A stretch of 64,000 nucleotides of DNA, from contig CAXKWD010000005.1 of NCBI GenBank assembly GCA_964059195.1, forward strand, positions 91,835,882 through 91,899,881, given 5' to 3'. The translations under genes and the position numbers were made by a program. Shown in pieces: positions 47,530 to 58,895 of the stretch. Position 1 is the first letter of the stretch. Every line of letters begins with the position of its first letter. The notes below the pieces were generated by a model. That model did not search any database. It saw only the letters and a program-made list of their open reading frames with translations, and was not told where the DNA came from. Source of the stretch: Ectobius pallidus (Eukaryota; Arthropoda; Insecta; Blattodea; Ectobiidae).

Positions 47530-48001
47530 CAGTGGCGTAGCAAGCTTAGGTGGTACCCGGTGCGGAAAATTTCTTGTTACACCCCCCCCCCCCCAATTTA
47601 AATTATGAAAAGATGGAACAGTTCCAAGTGTTATTTTTTGGATAGTCAAAGGTAATCCCACGAGAATTTAAGAGTTTATCGATAGATGCAGCTGCAACGA
47701 ATTTATCTGATGTAACTCGTAAACTCAACGGATTATACAAAATTAGTAATAATTACTTTGTTATATAAAAACAAAACTAAGCTCCATAATCATGGCATAC
47801 TATGAATCAACCATCCATAAAGCGATTCGAGTTACCATGTTGTCGCCATGTTGTAACCAGTGCTTCCAATGGTGCAAATAAGACATAGTTAACCTAATTC
47901 AGCGAATTTTTTTTAGGATTAAGGAGACATACATATCAAGCACATTTTGCTGTACATTGTACATTGTACTGTTAAACGACAATATATGCTATTATTATTA
48001 T

Positions 48002-48046
<45 letters not shown>

Positions 48047-49230
48047 CTAAAGTACGTTATAGACAGACAGATATACATTGTTTTCGTGAGCGTCAGATTC
48101 ACGAATCGTGGGTGTTACCATTAATAAAGCGAACATCTTTTGTTTCACACATTTCTAGGCCAAAATACACTCCCGAAATTGTGCAAAGTTTTATTTTTGA
48201 AGTGATTTTTTTATATTTTTATAGTTTGTTTTCCAAGCGAAATCTCGAATTTTGTAAAGTTTAATTGTGATAAAAGGACAAAATTTTGTATTTATGTCAG
48301 GTACCGTACCTTTCAAAATATGAACCGAAGATTGGAGAAGATTTTTCCTTATTTTTTCGAAAACGGCTCTAACGTTTTTCTTTACATTTTTCCCGTGGGT
48401 TTCTTATACTAAGAGCTAAAACTTTTATTTGAAACACTTTTTCGAAATAATTCCCTGAAGGGTAGTTATAAGCCACCCACTCTGAATACGCGCTCTTTGC
48501 AATACGGCCTCTTGCAACGGAAAATCGTACGGAAACAACATTTTGTATTTGGGTTAGGTACCTTTTGGGGATGTAACACGAAGATTGGCGACGACTTTCT
48601 CTTATTTTTAAGGAGAGGCTTTTATTTGGGCAGAGGAAGTTATGAGAATTATACATCAGATTTTTTTATAGGTTGATCCTAATAAATTTCATAAACAAGT
48701 AATGTAAGTATTTTACGGAACTGTATTATTAATAATCTATTCTTAAATATGCGCACATACCAGTTCATAATCTAGATTGCCGGAGACTTCGGAGTCAACT
48801 GACATTCGAAGATTATTTTCGTCAAAGTCATGACTGCCGCAGCGGGTAGAATTGGTTGCGGCTTGAGTGATATAAAATATCACCGATTGTTGAAGTCTCA
48901 TTTAAATTAATAAAACTACAGTGACAAGCATCGGCAGAAATAAACACCCCCTCCCCTTAACCATAATAGTATTGTTCGTATCAACACAGCGGCCAGTTCA
49001 GCCGCGTTTTATTACCTTTTTGACTGCATTTAAAACTAAAAGAAGCTTCAATACGCATGTTGACTTGTGATAGTTGTTAAGCTTATTTAATTGTTTTAAA
49101 TAATATTATTTTCTTTAAATTCCCTTGAGCGATTTTTTACTTACAAAGATATATTTTAATTTTGTCACCCCCTCTGGTGATGGCACCCGGGGCGGCCCGC
49201 ACCCCCCGCACCCCCCTTCCTACGCCACTG
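47530..49230. mobile_element. hAT element (1701 bp) with perfect 8-bp TSD
   Basis: It begins CAGTGGCGTAGC, ends CTACGCCACTG, and sits between perfect copies of AACATAAA (47522-47529 and 49231-49238). Subterminal poly-C and GC-rich CCCGG blocks lie at both ends. An (ATT)n microsatellite occupies 47990-48042. No reading frame shows hAT transposase motifs, including the minus-strand frame at 48369-48656, so it appears non-autonomous. The perfect duplication suggests a fairly recent insertion. Confidence 0.93.
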
Positions 49231-49439
49231 AACATAAATTAATGAGATACCCATTTCCGGGCTGTATGGCTGTTGTCTGTACATTGCTATTACTGACGTT
49301 TCGCGACGAACTACGTCTGGTATCTTCAGAGCTGGTTACAGCTGGGTGGTCAGCTGTAGCCGTAATTCCACTCTCGAAAACATGACGGAAGTGATGATTT
49401 TGTTCGCTTAGATGATGAACATAGAAAGGCGTTGATATT

Positions 49440-49575
49440 TTGGTTTCACGATTTCCTTTTTACGCAATAATTTTAGTTTTCCGTAGCACATTTCCCTTTG
49501 ACCAAATTTCCGTATTAATGAGTGGAAATCCGTAATCATTACGGACAATCCGTAATAGTTGACACCACTGTACGA
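49440..49575 (+). repeat. Possible right end of another hAT-like element
   Basis: CCGTAATAGTTGACACCACTG ends at about 49571 and, read inversely, starts CAGTGGTGTCAACTATTACG. An inverted TCCGTAAT/ATTACGGA motif is subterminal. No left end was found. Confidence 0.35.
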
Positions 49576-49579
49576 CAGT

Positions 49580-50600
49580 TAATACCTTAGACAAGCAATG
49601 CATGTTACGTTGACAATTATTTTATAAGAAGACAATTTTATATTAGTTTATATAATTAATATTTATAATTAATCACAAGTGGAAAAAATGATATTAATAC
49701 AGACAAAGAACTAATTTGCTTCCTACACGTTGGATATGTCATTTTAAGGTTACGGGTGTTATTAATAAAGTAATTCTTATGTGTGGGCGATAAGCGTCAG
49801 AATCAAATGGAAAATACGTGCTGGTAGGTCTTTATCAGGAGCAGTATGGAAAGGCTCACCTTGGTAAATGTCAGGCTGAGTTTTATTCTGCCCTACAGCC
49901 ATCGTGTGCTCGATTGCTAGATAATTATATAATGGGAATGCACGCCCATATTGAAACTTATTATGGAAAATCTTACTATCAAGCCGTGGGCCATGGGTAT
50001 ATTGTTTTAGTCTAAGAATGTAATTATAAAAATCAGATTTTAGCATGCAGCTTTAATATACATCATTGTAATTTTTTGTTCACTTTTATTTCAATCGTTA
50101 ATTCTATGTTCCAAGAGAGCTTACTCAACTCAACTCCGTAACACTGGATCCACAAACGCAAATCGTCTACTGCCCGCAGACTAGTCAACTGCTTCCGTCT
50201 TTCGCCACACACAGGATCATCAACAATGCTTTCTTGACTAGAGCTGCTAGAATTTTATTCAGGTAGTTCATCAGTATTAAACTGTAATTTGAGCAGATAC
50301 CGGTGACTGAACTCCATCCTCGAAATCTCTAGTCAGTTAACTCCTGAATAGTAAAGGTAACGAAGTCTTGACTTGACTAGTGTTTCTACTAAGTCGTAGC
50401 GTAATGAAAATTCAAGTTATTATTGTTTTAGATGTTACTACTGACTTCCTTTCTTCTCTCCTTCAACACTTTCGGTTCAACCATTTTCATGGAAAGGTAT
50501 TTATACTCCACAAAATCATAGGCCTAGTTAAAATCGATTTATGAGAATCTTTGAAAAATGTAACAGATCATAGTCATAATATACTCATTTACTCATTAGC
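49580..50600. other. No recognisable gene
   Basis: Two opposite overlapping frames (49777-50046 minus and 49818-50015 plus) have no motif. There are no clear repeats. Confidence 0.4.
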
Positions 50601-50604
50601 AATA

Positions 50605-51310
50605 GACAATTCCTAAGCATGCAAGGAATATTTTCTATTTTATGGAACCCGAAGGTTCATTGCCGCGCATACAACGGCCCGCAATTCAACTCTATTCTGT
50701 GCTAATTCCATTCAACCATCTCTCGTAAATCCTACTTCCTTAAATTATATTCTGATATTGTCCTCCCACCTACGTCTAGGTCCTTCAAGTGGAATTTTCT
50801 CTTCGGGTCTCCCAGTCAGTATGTCCAGCCCATTTCATCCTTCGTGATTTCATTACCCTTAATATATTCGGTGAAGAGTACAGGATATGAAGCTCATCGT
50901 TATGCAGTTTTCTCCAGTCCTCATTTTCATGTCTCTTAGGTCCGAGTGTTTTCCTAAGCACCCTGCTTTCGAATACTCCCAGATTATGTTCTTCCCTAAG
51001 CTTAAGGGATAGCCTATGTCTCACATTAGCATAATACAACCGGCAGGATAATTGTCTTATAAATTCGTATTTTTAGATTTCAGGACAGATGATGACAAGA
51101 TAACATTTCTAAATTCCATAGAAACAAACATTTCCTTATTTTAGTCGTATCGACTACATGTTGATGTTATTTGTATCTGTAAATATTGCTCCCAGATATT
51201 TGAATTTCTCCACTTGTTCGAATGCTTTATCTGCTATGGTAATATTTTATAGTGTATTGTTATGACGTTTCATGGCCATATACTTTTTCCCCCCAATCCA
51301 ACATTCCTGC
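50605..51310 (-). pseudogene. RTE-like LINE ORF2 C-terminal pseudogene, minus strand
   Basis: The minus strand reads, in order and with frame breaks, EKYMAMKRHN (about 51290), KAFEQVEKFKYLGA (about 51215), then an 84-codon frame at 50785-51039 with NLGVFESRVLRKTLGPKRHE, DWRKLHNDELHILYSSPNIL and RRMKWAGH. This is the end of the reverse transcriptase (YLG motif) plus the C-terminal domain. The 3' end (CAATAGACAATTCCTAAGCA at about 50602) matches 32.3 kb. The catalytic YADD region is not present. The three copies in the window show this LINE family is common but decayed. Confidence 0.8.
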
Positions 51311-51319
51311 AGTCATCGT

Positions 51320-52010
51320 ACTGTAATAAATTAATAATTTCTGTGTGTTCAAAGATAATATACAATTCATATTGTTAATTTTTTCATACTAAGTTACTAT
51401 TTTATACTCGTTGGAAAACACTTCAGGAACATAGTTTCTTATCTTACGAAGTTGATATTGCGCTACAGTAGGCTACTTGATAAATAACTTAAACATGTTT
51501 CATGCAATAGAGCGAACACGAAGAATAAACATACTCAACAAGATCATAATATTAGTTTACATTTGTTAATTTTTTACTGTGTTTAACGAATTACTGGATT
51601 ATACCATTTATACCTTCGTTCAAAAGCGTGTTATACATTAAGCTTGCATTATAATGTACTATTGTCATATGGAAACGAACATAAAATGCAGAAGATAAAT
51701 ATATTTCCTTCAATTTTATAATCGTAGAAACTTAAGTCTTAAAAAACACATAAAGCACGGTTGGTCATATTTTAATATGAATGTGTAACGCTTACGGCTC
51801 CGCGCTATGCCCTCAGGTTGTAATCCTGAAGTCGGGTGTTTGCGACACTATTCGAATTCTGCTCTGGCTGCATTTAAACAGAAATAAGGAAATATAACAT
51901 AAGGAAATAATATCGTTCATCTGTTATAGTTATTGCATAGTTTAAGCGAAGTTAATTAAGAAAATATGTTGTTGTCAAAATAGGAAATAATTGGGCATAA
52001 TAGTTTTCAT
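51320..52010. other. No recognisable gene
   Basis: AT-rich stretch with no frame above about 60 codons and no repeat partner seen in the window. Confidence 0.4.
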
Positions 52011-52012
52011 GC

Positions 52013-52440
52013 ACTTAAATGCGCATACATATGAATATGGGAATCCACGATATACCGCAAATTACTAAGCAAAAATCACAATTGGTACCGGTACATTGAG
52101 TGTAACATTTACAATTTTATTTTTAAAATCTAAAATGATTTACTATATATTAAGTACTTTCCAACTTTACCAACAGTCAGCATTTTATAATAAAATTATT
52201 ATAAGACCTCTCTCTATGCATAAACAGATTTGCTAAAATTCTTACACACAATTTAATGTAAAATATTGACTGCTGATAAAGTTGGAAAGTGCTAATTTAT
52301 AGTAGATAGATTTAGATTTTAAAAATAAAATTGTAAATGTTACACTGAATGCAGTAAACTATCAATAGTGACTTTTCTGAGTAGTAATTTGCGGTATAAC
52401 GTGGATTCTCCTAATCTTAATGCCGGTAAGTGAAAAATTA
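52013..52440. mobile_element. Large foldback element (arms about 180 bp)
   Basis: The left arm (about 52038-52215) contains GAATCCACGATATACCGCAA, GTGTAACATTTACAATTTTA and TACTTTCCAACTTTACCA. The right arm (52235-52415) is its reverse complement with scattered mismatches. The loop is very short (about 20 bp). There is no coding capacity. The exact ends and target duplication are unresolved, so the superfamily is open. Confidence 0.75.
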
Positions 52441-53284
52441 CCGCAAACAGAATGAAATTCATCAATTATATGTATAAGTAGTAGGCTATATATTCAGGAA
52501 GTAACCAGTCTATTCTTCGATATACATTCACTGTGAGAAGAAAGCCAGCATTTAGGGAAAGAATTCGTTCCCGTGCCTTGCACGCATACAAACCGGTGAA
52601 CGTCTCGTATTAGCTGCTCTGGCCGCAAGCCAAACTAATTTACTAGTTACTTCACTTTTAATATTCTTTCTGCGTTCAAATTAGAAAAGGAACGTTGATG
52701 TTACTCCACATTCTGGCAGTCAGAATCAGGAAGGGGCGCGCCCTTGGCAAAAAGGGCAGAATGAAGGTGACAGACAATAACGGTTAACGGTAAACACTCT
52801 CCATCTTCTTTTTATAGAAGAAGGCCTATGTTAATTTATCAGATAAATTTTTCCAAGAACACTTCTGCTGATATGAGGTCGTTATATCTGGTATTTCTGG
52901 TTCGTATCATCAGGATCTGTCTAATGCTTTTTAATAGAATTGTGAAGCAGAAAATTGTTAGGGAATATACGGAAATAATAATAATAATTATTATTATTAT
53001 TATTAACATTAAAGTAATAGTAATACTGGTAGTAATAATAATAGTGAAACTGCATCCGTAACTTTGTTTTCGTTATCGGATTAACAAGCCAGCCCTAAAA
53101 TTAATTAGAAGAAAATTAACATGTGATGATCTGTAAACTGCTTAACGCATGTACCTGTCATTATGGTCGGGCGATATTGTATATTATTGATGTAATAACG
53201 TATATTAATGTATATTAGGCCTATATTATATTAGATATATAAGCCTTCATGAACCACAGATTATTGTCTCTGTTTGACATTACA

Positions 53285-53510
53285 TGAGAATGTTATAGGA
53301 ATAGGAGTGTGCCTCACAGTACTGCATATGACATGACTTGTCTGTCTGTGAGGTGGACCATTAGGGCAATCAGTCATAGGAGAGAGGTTCCATCCGGCGC
53401 TGTGAATTGAACTCCGGCTTAGCTCAGTTGGTAGAGCATTGGCGCGAATAGCCAAAGGTCCTGGGTTCAAGTCCCAGTGTCGGAGGAATTTTTCTCCTAT
53501 AACATTCTCA
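53285..53510. mobile_element. Inverted-repeat element carrying a tRNA-like sequence
   Basis: TGAGAATGTTATAGGA (53285-53300) is repeated exactly inverted at 53495-53510. Between them lie a smaller inverted pair (GTGCCTCACAG near 53309 and CTGTGAGGTGGAC near 53347) and the tRNA-like sequence at 53415-53487. It may be a MITE that captured a tRNA, or a SINE whose ends have become inverted. Confidence 0.6.
53415..53487 (+). tRNA. tRNA-like sequence (probable pseudo-tRNA or SINE head)
   Basis: It folds as a cloverleaf: acceptor TCCGGCT/TGTCGGA with one G-T pair and one T-T mismatch, D arm GCTCAGTTGGTAGAGC, anticodon stem TTGGC/GCCAA with loop GCGAATA, and T arm CTGGGTTCAAGTCCCAG. The loop would give anticodon GAA (Phe), but position 33 is C instead of the near-invariant U. 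The sequence is not otherwise Phe-like, so a functional tRNA is doubtful. Both internal promoter boxes (A: TAGCTCAGTTGG; B: GGTTCAAGTCC) are good. Discriminator G. Confidence 0.6.
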
Positions 53511-53519
53511 CATTCTCCT

Positions 53520-54480
53520 ATATTATATTAGGCTATATATTATATAAATATAACATACGTAGGCCTATGTTCTATTATGTTGTATATATCATATTATATT
53601 ATAATAATATTTATTATTATGATAATGTATATTAATATAATATTAGAAACAAAACTGTAACAAAGAATGTACAGCTAAATTAACTTCCCTTAAAATTTCA
53701 GTTTTACAACAGAACTTAAGAACTTGACAAAATTTGAATATGGTTGTCACTGTAAACTAACAAAGTCATTGTTACGTACAAGTACAATGTAACGGAATAC
53801 AGATTACGGAGGTAAAAAACTCGTGTTTTTTTACCAAGTTGTCTTATACTCACAGATATGAAATTAAGTATATTAATTATTAATTTAATTTAGTTAATCC
53901 TTCGCAGATTGTGGTCATGGGCCAATTTAAGCCCAACTAAGGAAAGTGACTGTTATTCCAAATAATAGATATTATGTATAATTTCCATTTAGTATATTTC
54001 TTTAACAAAAATTTTATGAGAACGAAATTTACAATATTGAAATAAAGTAAGCAGGAAAAATCAATTTTCATCCTAAAACAAATTACTAATCATGGATATC
54101 TCCAGCAAAATATTCCATACATAGGTCCTACCTGTAATCTTTAGATGGAAAATTAATATTTTACTCAAGCCTATTGTATTCATTTCACTTGCAACCCTAT
54201 TCGTGTGAATGCCCCCGAGTACGATATATGAAAACACTTGTTTGTCTTAATGGTAGTTCATTATATCTTATTTTAAGTAATTGAGAGTTTTCTACTTACA
54301 CACTGACACTATTTGCATGGAGGAATTAAGGGAAAGACCCACCTTACATAAACTATTTAACCTACCCTGTCTGACGTCACTGGTAGAAGGCTGGATTTGG
54401 ACCATCTGTTCAACACGACGATTCCCAAGCTCGTTATTGAACCACAACTTCTAATTCTGTTAGCAGCTTCTCGCTTGTCC
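53520..54480. other. No recognisable gene
   Basis: TATA-rich repeats at 53520-53640, then anonymous AT-rich DNA. Confidence 0.4.
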
Positions 54481-54819
54481 TTATGAGGTTGGGCGCATCC
54501 CGTTCCAGACCTCCATGTTCAAAAAACTTCGGTATTTTCTTTTACAAATGTTAAAATGATTACATAAAATACGATGATGAGTGTTCAGCCCGGAGGCCTG
54601 TCCTGCCCTGGGACAGAAACGTGGGGGAGGTCCACGGCCCGACCTAGGGGCACTAGGCCGGATGATACCGCGTAGGGTGGCCAGTTCCTTTCGCGGGATG
54701 AGAATGAGAACACAACACCCAGTCCTGGCCCAGGAAGGAAACTTTACATCTCTGTAAAATCCCGGGCAGCCCAGGTGGCTGGTAGTCAAACTACCAACTC
54801 ACCCACGGCGGCGGACACA

Positions 54820-55225
54820 TCTATATTAATAAAAGGAAGTGTCTGTCTTCCTTCTGTCTGTCTGTCCGCGATGCCCAGCGAAATCTACTCAACGCAGAGA
54901 TCTGAAATTTTAAACATAGGTGGACTGAAGGGTCGGCAAATGCATCTCGAAGTCGGAATTTTAATTTTCGCTTTCGTTCGTGAGTTATGAGTGAAAAACG
55001 GGCAGCAAACGTGTATTTTTTGCGTTTTCGAAGCATCAGTTTTCAATAATAAATTTCAATGTCAAATCAATTACAGTAGGCTTTGACTATTTTTGTCATA
55101 CCTTGGACATAAAACCATCGCGATCGCTTGAATGTTGTAGCTCACGCTTTTCGATTAATTTGTTTATAATGTCAAGGCACGCAGACATATGAAATTTTCA
55201 ACCTACACCGAAGAGGATTAGGATG

Positions 55226-55282
<57 letters not shown>

Positions 55283-56157
55283 AGAGGGATAATCAATATT
55301 GGCCCAAATATGGTCAAACGTTGTTCAATTTGGACGAAACTCACTATACAGGGGTTTTCTGGGCCAAGGAACTCGAATCTTAGGTCGCTTTTACCAGGCG
55401 ACGCTATCTAATCGTGGTATGTAATTCACGTGATTTAGGTGTTAATAAATATAATGATTTGACTATTATGCTCTTAATTTTTAATTTTTGAAATAATTAT
55501 CGCGGGCGATCGCTTGATTTTGTGAGTTCATCCTGGACGATTCATTTGTTTAGAATGTCAAGTCCCTTAGACATATGACATTTCCAACCTACACCGAAGA
55601 GGGATAATCAATATAGGCCTAAATATGGTCAAACATTGTTCGATTTGGACGAAACTCACTATACAGGGGTTTTCTGGGCTAAGGAACTCGAATCTGAGGT
55701 CGCTTTTACCAGGCGACGCTATCTAATAGTAGTATGTAGTCCACGTGATTTAGGTGTTAATAAATATAATGATTTAACTATTATGCTCTTAATTTTTAAT
55801 TCTTGAAATAATTATCGCGGGCGATCGCTTGATTTTGTAAGTTCATCCTGGACGATTCATTTGTTTAGAATGTCAAGTCCCTTAGACATATGACATTTCC
55901 AACCTACACCGAAGAGGATAATCAATATAGACCTAAATATGGTCAAACATTATGCGATTTGGACGAAACTCACTATACATGGGTTTTCTGGGCTAAGGAA
56001 CTCGAATCTGAGGTCGCTTTTACAAGGCGACGCTATCTAATAGTGGTATGTAGTCCACGTGATTTAGGTGCTAATAAATATAATGATTTAACCATTATGC
56101 TCTTAATTTTTAATTTTTTAAATAATTATCGCGGGCGAAGCCGCGGGCACATGCTAG
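54820..56157 (+). mobile_element. Non-autonomous Helitron (1338 bp) with tandem internal units
   Basis: It starts TCTATATTAATAAAAGGAAG after A (54819) and ends with hairpin CGCGG...CCGCG (56130-56145), ten-odd bases and CTAG (56154-56157) before T: canonical Helitron ends and A|T insertion. Inside, a unit of 314-315 bp containing GATTTGGACGAAACTCACTA is present three times (about 55286, 55601, 55915). A (TTA)n microsatellite at 55224-55282 lies before the first unit. Each inner unit boundary carries GCGGGCGATCGCTTGATTTTG, a broken version of the terminal hairpin. Open frames inside (55890-56243) are not genes. Confidence 0.9.
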
Positions 56158-56368
56158 TAGAATATAATTGTAAGTTTATCCATGTGTTTGAGTTGTATAC
56201 AATAGCTATAAAAGAACAAAAATGCATGTTGGATCAAATTTAATACGCGAGTGATGGCGTCACAGCCATATACGCGAATGATTCCGGGTTAATGCTGGGG
56301 GTTTGTATTTGACTTTCTCAATTCTTGCCCATCTAGAGCTGAATAAGCTGATTTTTATAATTTGAAGC

Positions 56369-56688
56369 GTCCGCTGGCGTGGTCTTGTGGTTAGCGTCGC
56401 TGACTACAGATCCGTCGGCCCGGGTTCGATTCCCGGTACCTCCTCGGATTTTTCTGAGGTAGGGCGGTCTGGTAGGGGTGCACTCAGACTCGTGATTCAA
56501 CATTGAGGAGCTACTTGATAGAGAAGTAGCGGCTCCGGTCAAGAAAATCACCATTAACGGTCGTGGGTGTCGGCATGCTGACCACATGCCCCCCAATCCT
56601 GCCATCTGCCTACGGGAGATGACGCAGCGGTCGGGTGGTAGGCCAAGTCCCTCCAGGGATGTAGCGCCACGGAGTTTAGTTAGTTAGT
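56369..56688 (+). mobile_element. tRNA-derived SINE (family 4), 320 bp, with 11-bp TSD
   Basis: TAATTTGAAGC flanks it at 56358-56368 and 56689-56699. The head has A-box-like TGGTCTTGTGG and an exact B box GGTTCGATTCC (56423-56433). The tail is (GTTA)n. The minus-strand frame at 56333-56605 is a shadow. The head is intact, so this copy may be full length. Confidence 0.9.
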
Positions 56689-57269
56689 TAATTTGAAGCA
56701 ATATTTTGCCATTTTTTTTTCTAATGGTGAAAAATAGGAGAAAAAGCCTTAACTGGTTAGCATTAAATATAAGTTATCTATACCATATATACCTTCATTC
56801 TAAATCCTTAATCTCTTTTTTTAAATCGTTTTGCTTCATATTGGATAGCCTAATAGGATCCTTGACATTAACCAGCTGAAGGCTAACTGGCACTGGTAAT
56901 GAAAATAAACAAAAGGCCCACATAATCGTTATCAGCGCAGTACAAACGAACGGGTTGCTATAGTCTGTAAGATACGCTGCCAGTAAATTAGGCTTCCGTG
57001 TGTATTGCATCGAGAAGTATAGCTTTTGCGTACTGCATTGCAATTTTAACACCTTATACCTGGAGTAGGCTACACATCAAGTTCAAATCATAAAAACAAA
57101 TTTTCCAAAACACTTTTGAATTTGATCTAAGAGGCGAACAGCCTTTAGCTTTAATTAGGCAAAGCAATCGTTTATTTATTTTTCTTCTTGTGTATTTTCG
57201 TAATTTCTCTCCCTTAGGACTTATAAGCAATACCCATTGAAATGAATTATATATTTTAAATAAATATAT

Positions 57270-57590
57270 GCGGAGGGACTGCGACTGGTACAGAAGTATA
57301 ATAGCATGACCATCTCTGAATCCGAAGATCGCGAATTCAAACCTGGTCGCGGTCGATAAATTTTTCAGTCCATAAAATTCTTTGGCACGAAGTCCTCCGG
57401 AAGGTACTATAAACTGTGGGTCCCATGTAGATTTACGGTACATTAAGGATCTTTAAGCCTAAATTAGAGCCTCTGAACCAAATTCATCAGCCCATTCACT
57501 TCATAGCAATGCCTTAGTTTCCAATAACCGGATGTTGAGGTAATGGGCTTATCAATTGTCGCTCTTTCCTCTATACAAAAATAATCATAA
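57270..57590 (+). mobile_element. SINE (family 3) with tRNA-like head
   Basis: Shares GGGTCCCATGTAGATTTACG..., CTAAATTAGAGCCTCTG and the TTAGTTTCCA block with 39547-39936. Upstream, GCGAATTCAAACCTGG resembles a degraded B box, suggesting a tRNA-derived head lost from the other copy. No target duplication was resolved. Confidence 0.6.
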
Positions 57591-57599
57591 CTAAATTAA

Positions 57600-58887
57600 G
57601 TTATGTTCCAACTGCTAACATGGAAGAGAAATACATATACTTAACTTTATTAGGAAGGATATCTAAAATCAGGTACGTGTAACTAACTATTCATACGTGC
57701 CTACATTAGGGAAGATAAAACTCTGAGCAAGAACAGAAGCGTGTATTAATTTCTTAGGTTTCGAAATTTTACAGGAACATATTGAGACTGGTAGACATAG
57801 GTATAATCTTCATTTATCAGATAATCAAATTAAGTAATCTCTAGAGTTTCATTTGTTTATTATTCTTACTGTTACTTAACGACGGTTGTGTTTTCCTACT
57901 TAGGGCTTTAACCTCCCCAATATAATGAAAATTTTGTCCCGCAGGAGACTGTAAATTACAGGCCTTGAACTGTCGCATTTAAACGTAAATGCTATCGACC
58001 TTTTCCAGGATCGTTCGGGATAGACATGCAGTAATGTACCAATTACAGCACGAAAATATGTGCAAGAGAAGACTATTTCCACAAAAGGAATATAATAATA
58101 TTTAAGAGTTCTGAGTACACAATAAATCGTTTAAAAAGTACATTTATTTTAAAAATCAGTTTCATAAGGAAACTAAAAGAATGAAAACCAGCTATAGTGA
58201 AAGCGTACAATTATAAGTACTAACTTTAGTATAGAGTTTGAGCGATTAAGTGATTACTCCGTGCAAGCTATTTATTTTTCACATGTACACGTATTTCGCA
58301 TTTGGTGTCGAAAGTAGAACTTAATCATGCATGCTATGGTCTGATTGAGACTCATTTCATCATTCATTACACCAGAGGCTTACGTAAATGTGAATTCCCT
58401 TTGAACTTTATTATGAAAGCATTGTGTGCAGATTAACAAGAAGGTGGTAAAGCGGTACAGATCTGATGGCTCAGGCGCTAGCTGTTTTCTCGAAGAATGA
58501 TATAACGATTTTGTTTAAATTTTCTACACGAATTACATAATATCCATAATATATGGCGTATTACATATCATAATATATGACACTAACATTTTTATTCAAA
58601 ACATTTTCACCACCAGATTTTAGAAGAGTAGTAAGCCACCCATTTTATTCACAGACTTAGGTTAAGTATTGCCTCGCGAATAATGCGACTTGGATTGAGT
58701 CTGAGACAACTGAATGCGCAATACTGCATACTGTAGTGAATTCTATGCTCAAATATATTATAGGTACAGGAAGTTATGTTCCCTTCAGACTTTGTTTGTA
58801 AATAAAACAATGCTTGATGTTAACGGTATCTGATTATGACATTTACGTTACATCAACGTACATGAAATACTACAGTAAAAATTAATA
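57600..58887. other. No recognisable gene
   Basis: AT-rich anonymous DNA. A small direct repeat ACATAATATCCATAATATAT... lies near 58535-58580. Confidence 0.4.
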
Positions 58888-58895
58888 TTCTAGGC

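Noticed and set aside
48369..48656. 95-codon minus-strand frame as a hAT transposase
   Set aside because: No BED finger, catalytic core or CERxFS-type dimerisation motif. It is probably chance within the non-autonomous hAT.
55890..56243. 117-codon frame as a gene
   Set aside because: It spans the last Helitron unit and its terminator and is not kept open in the neighbouring units.
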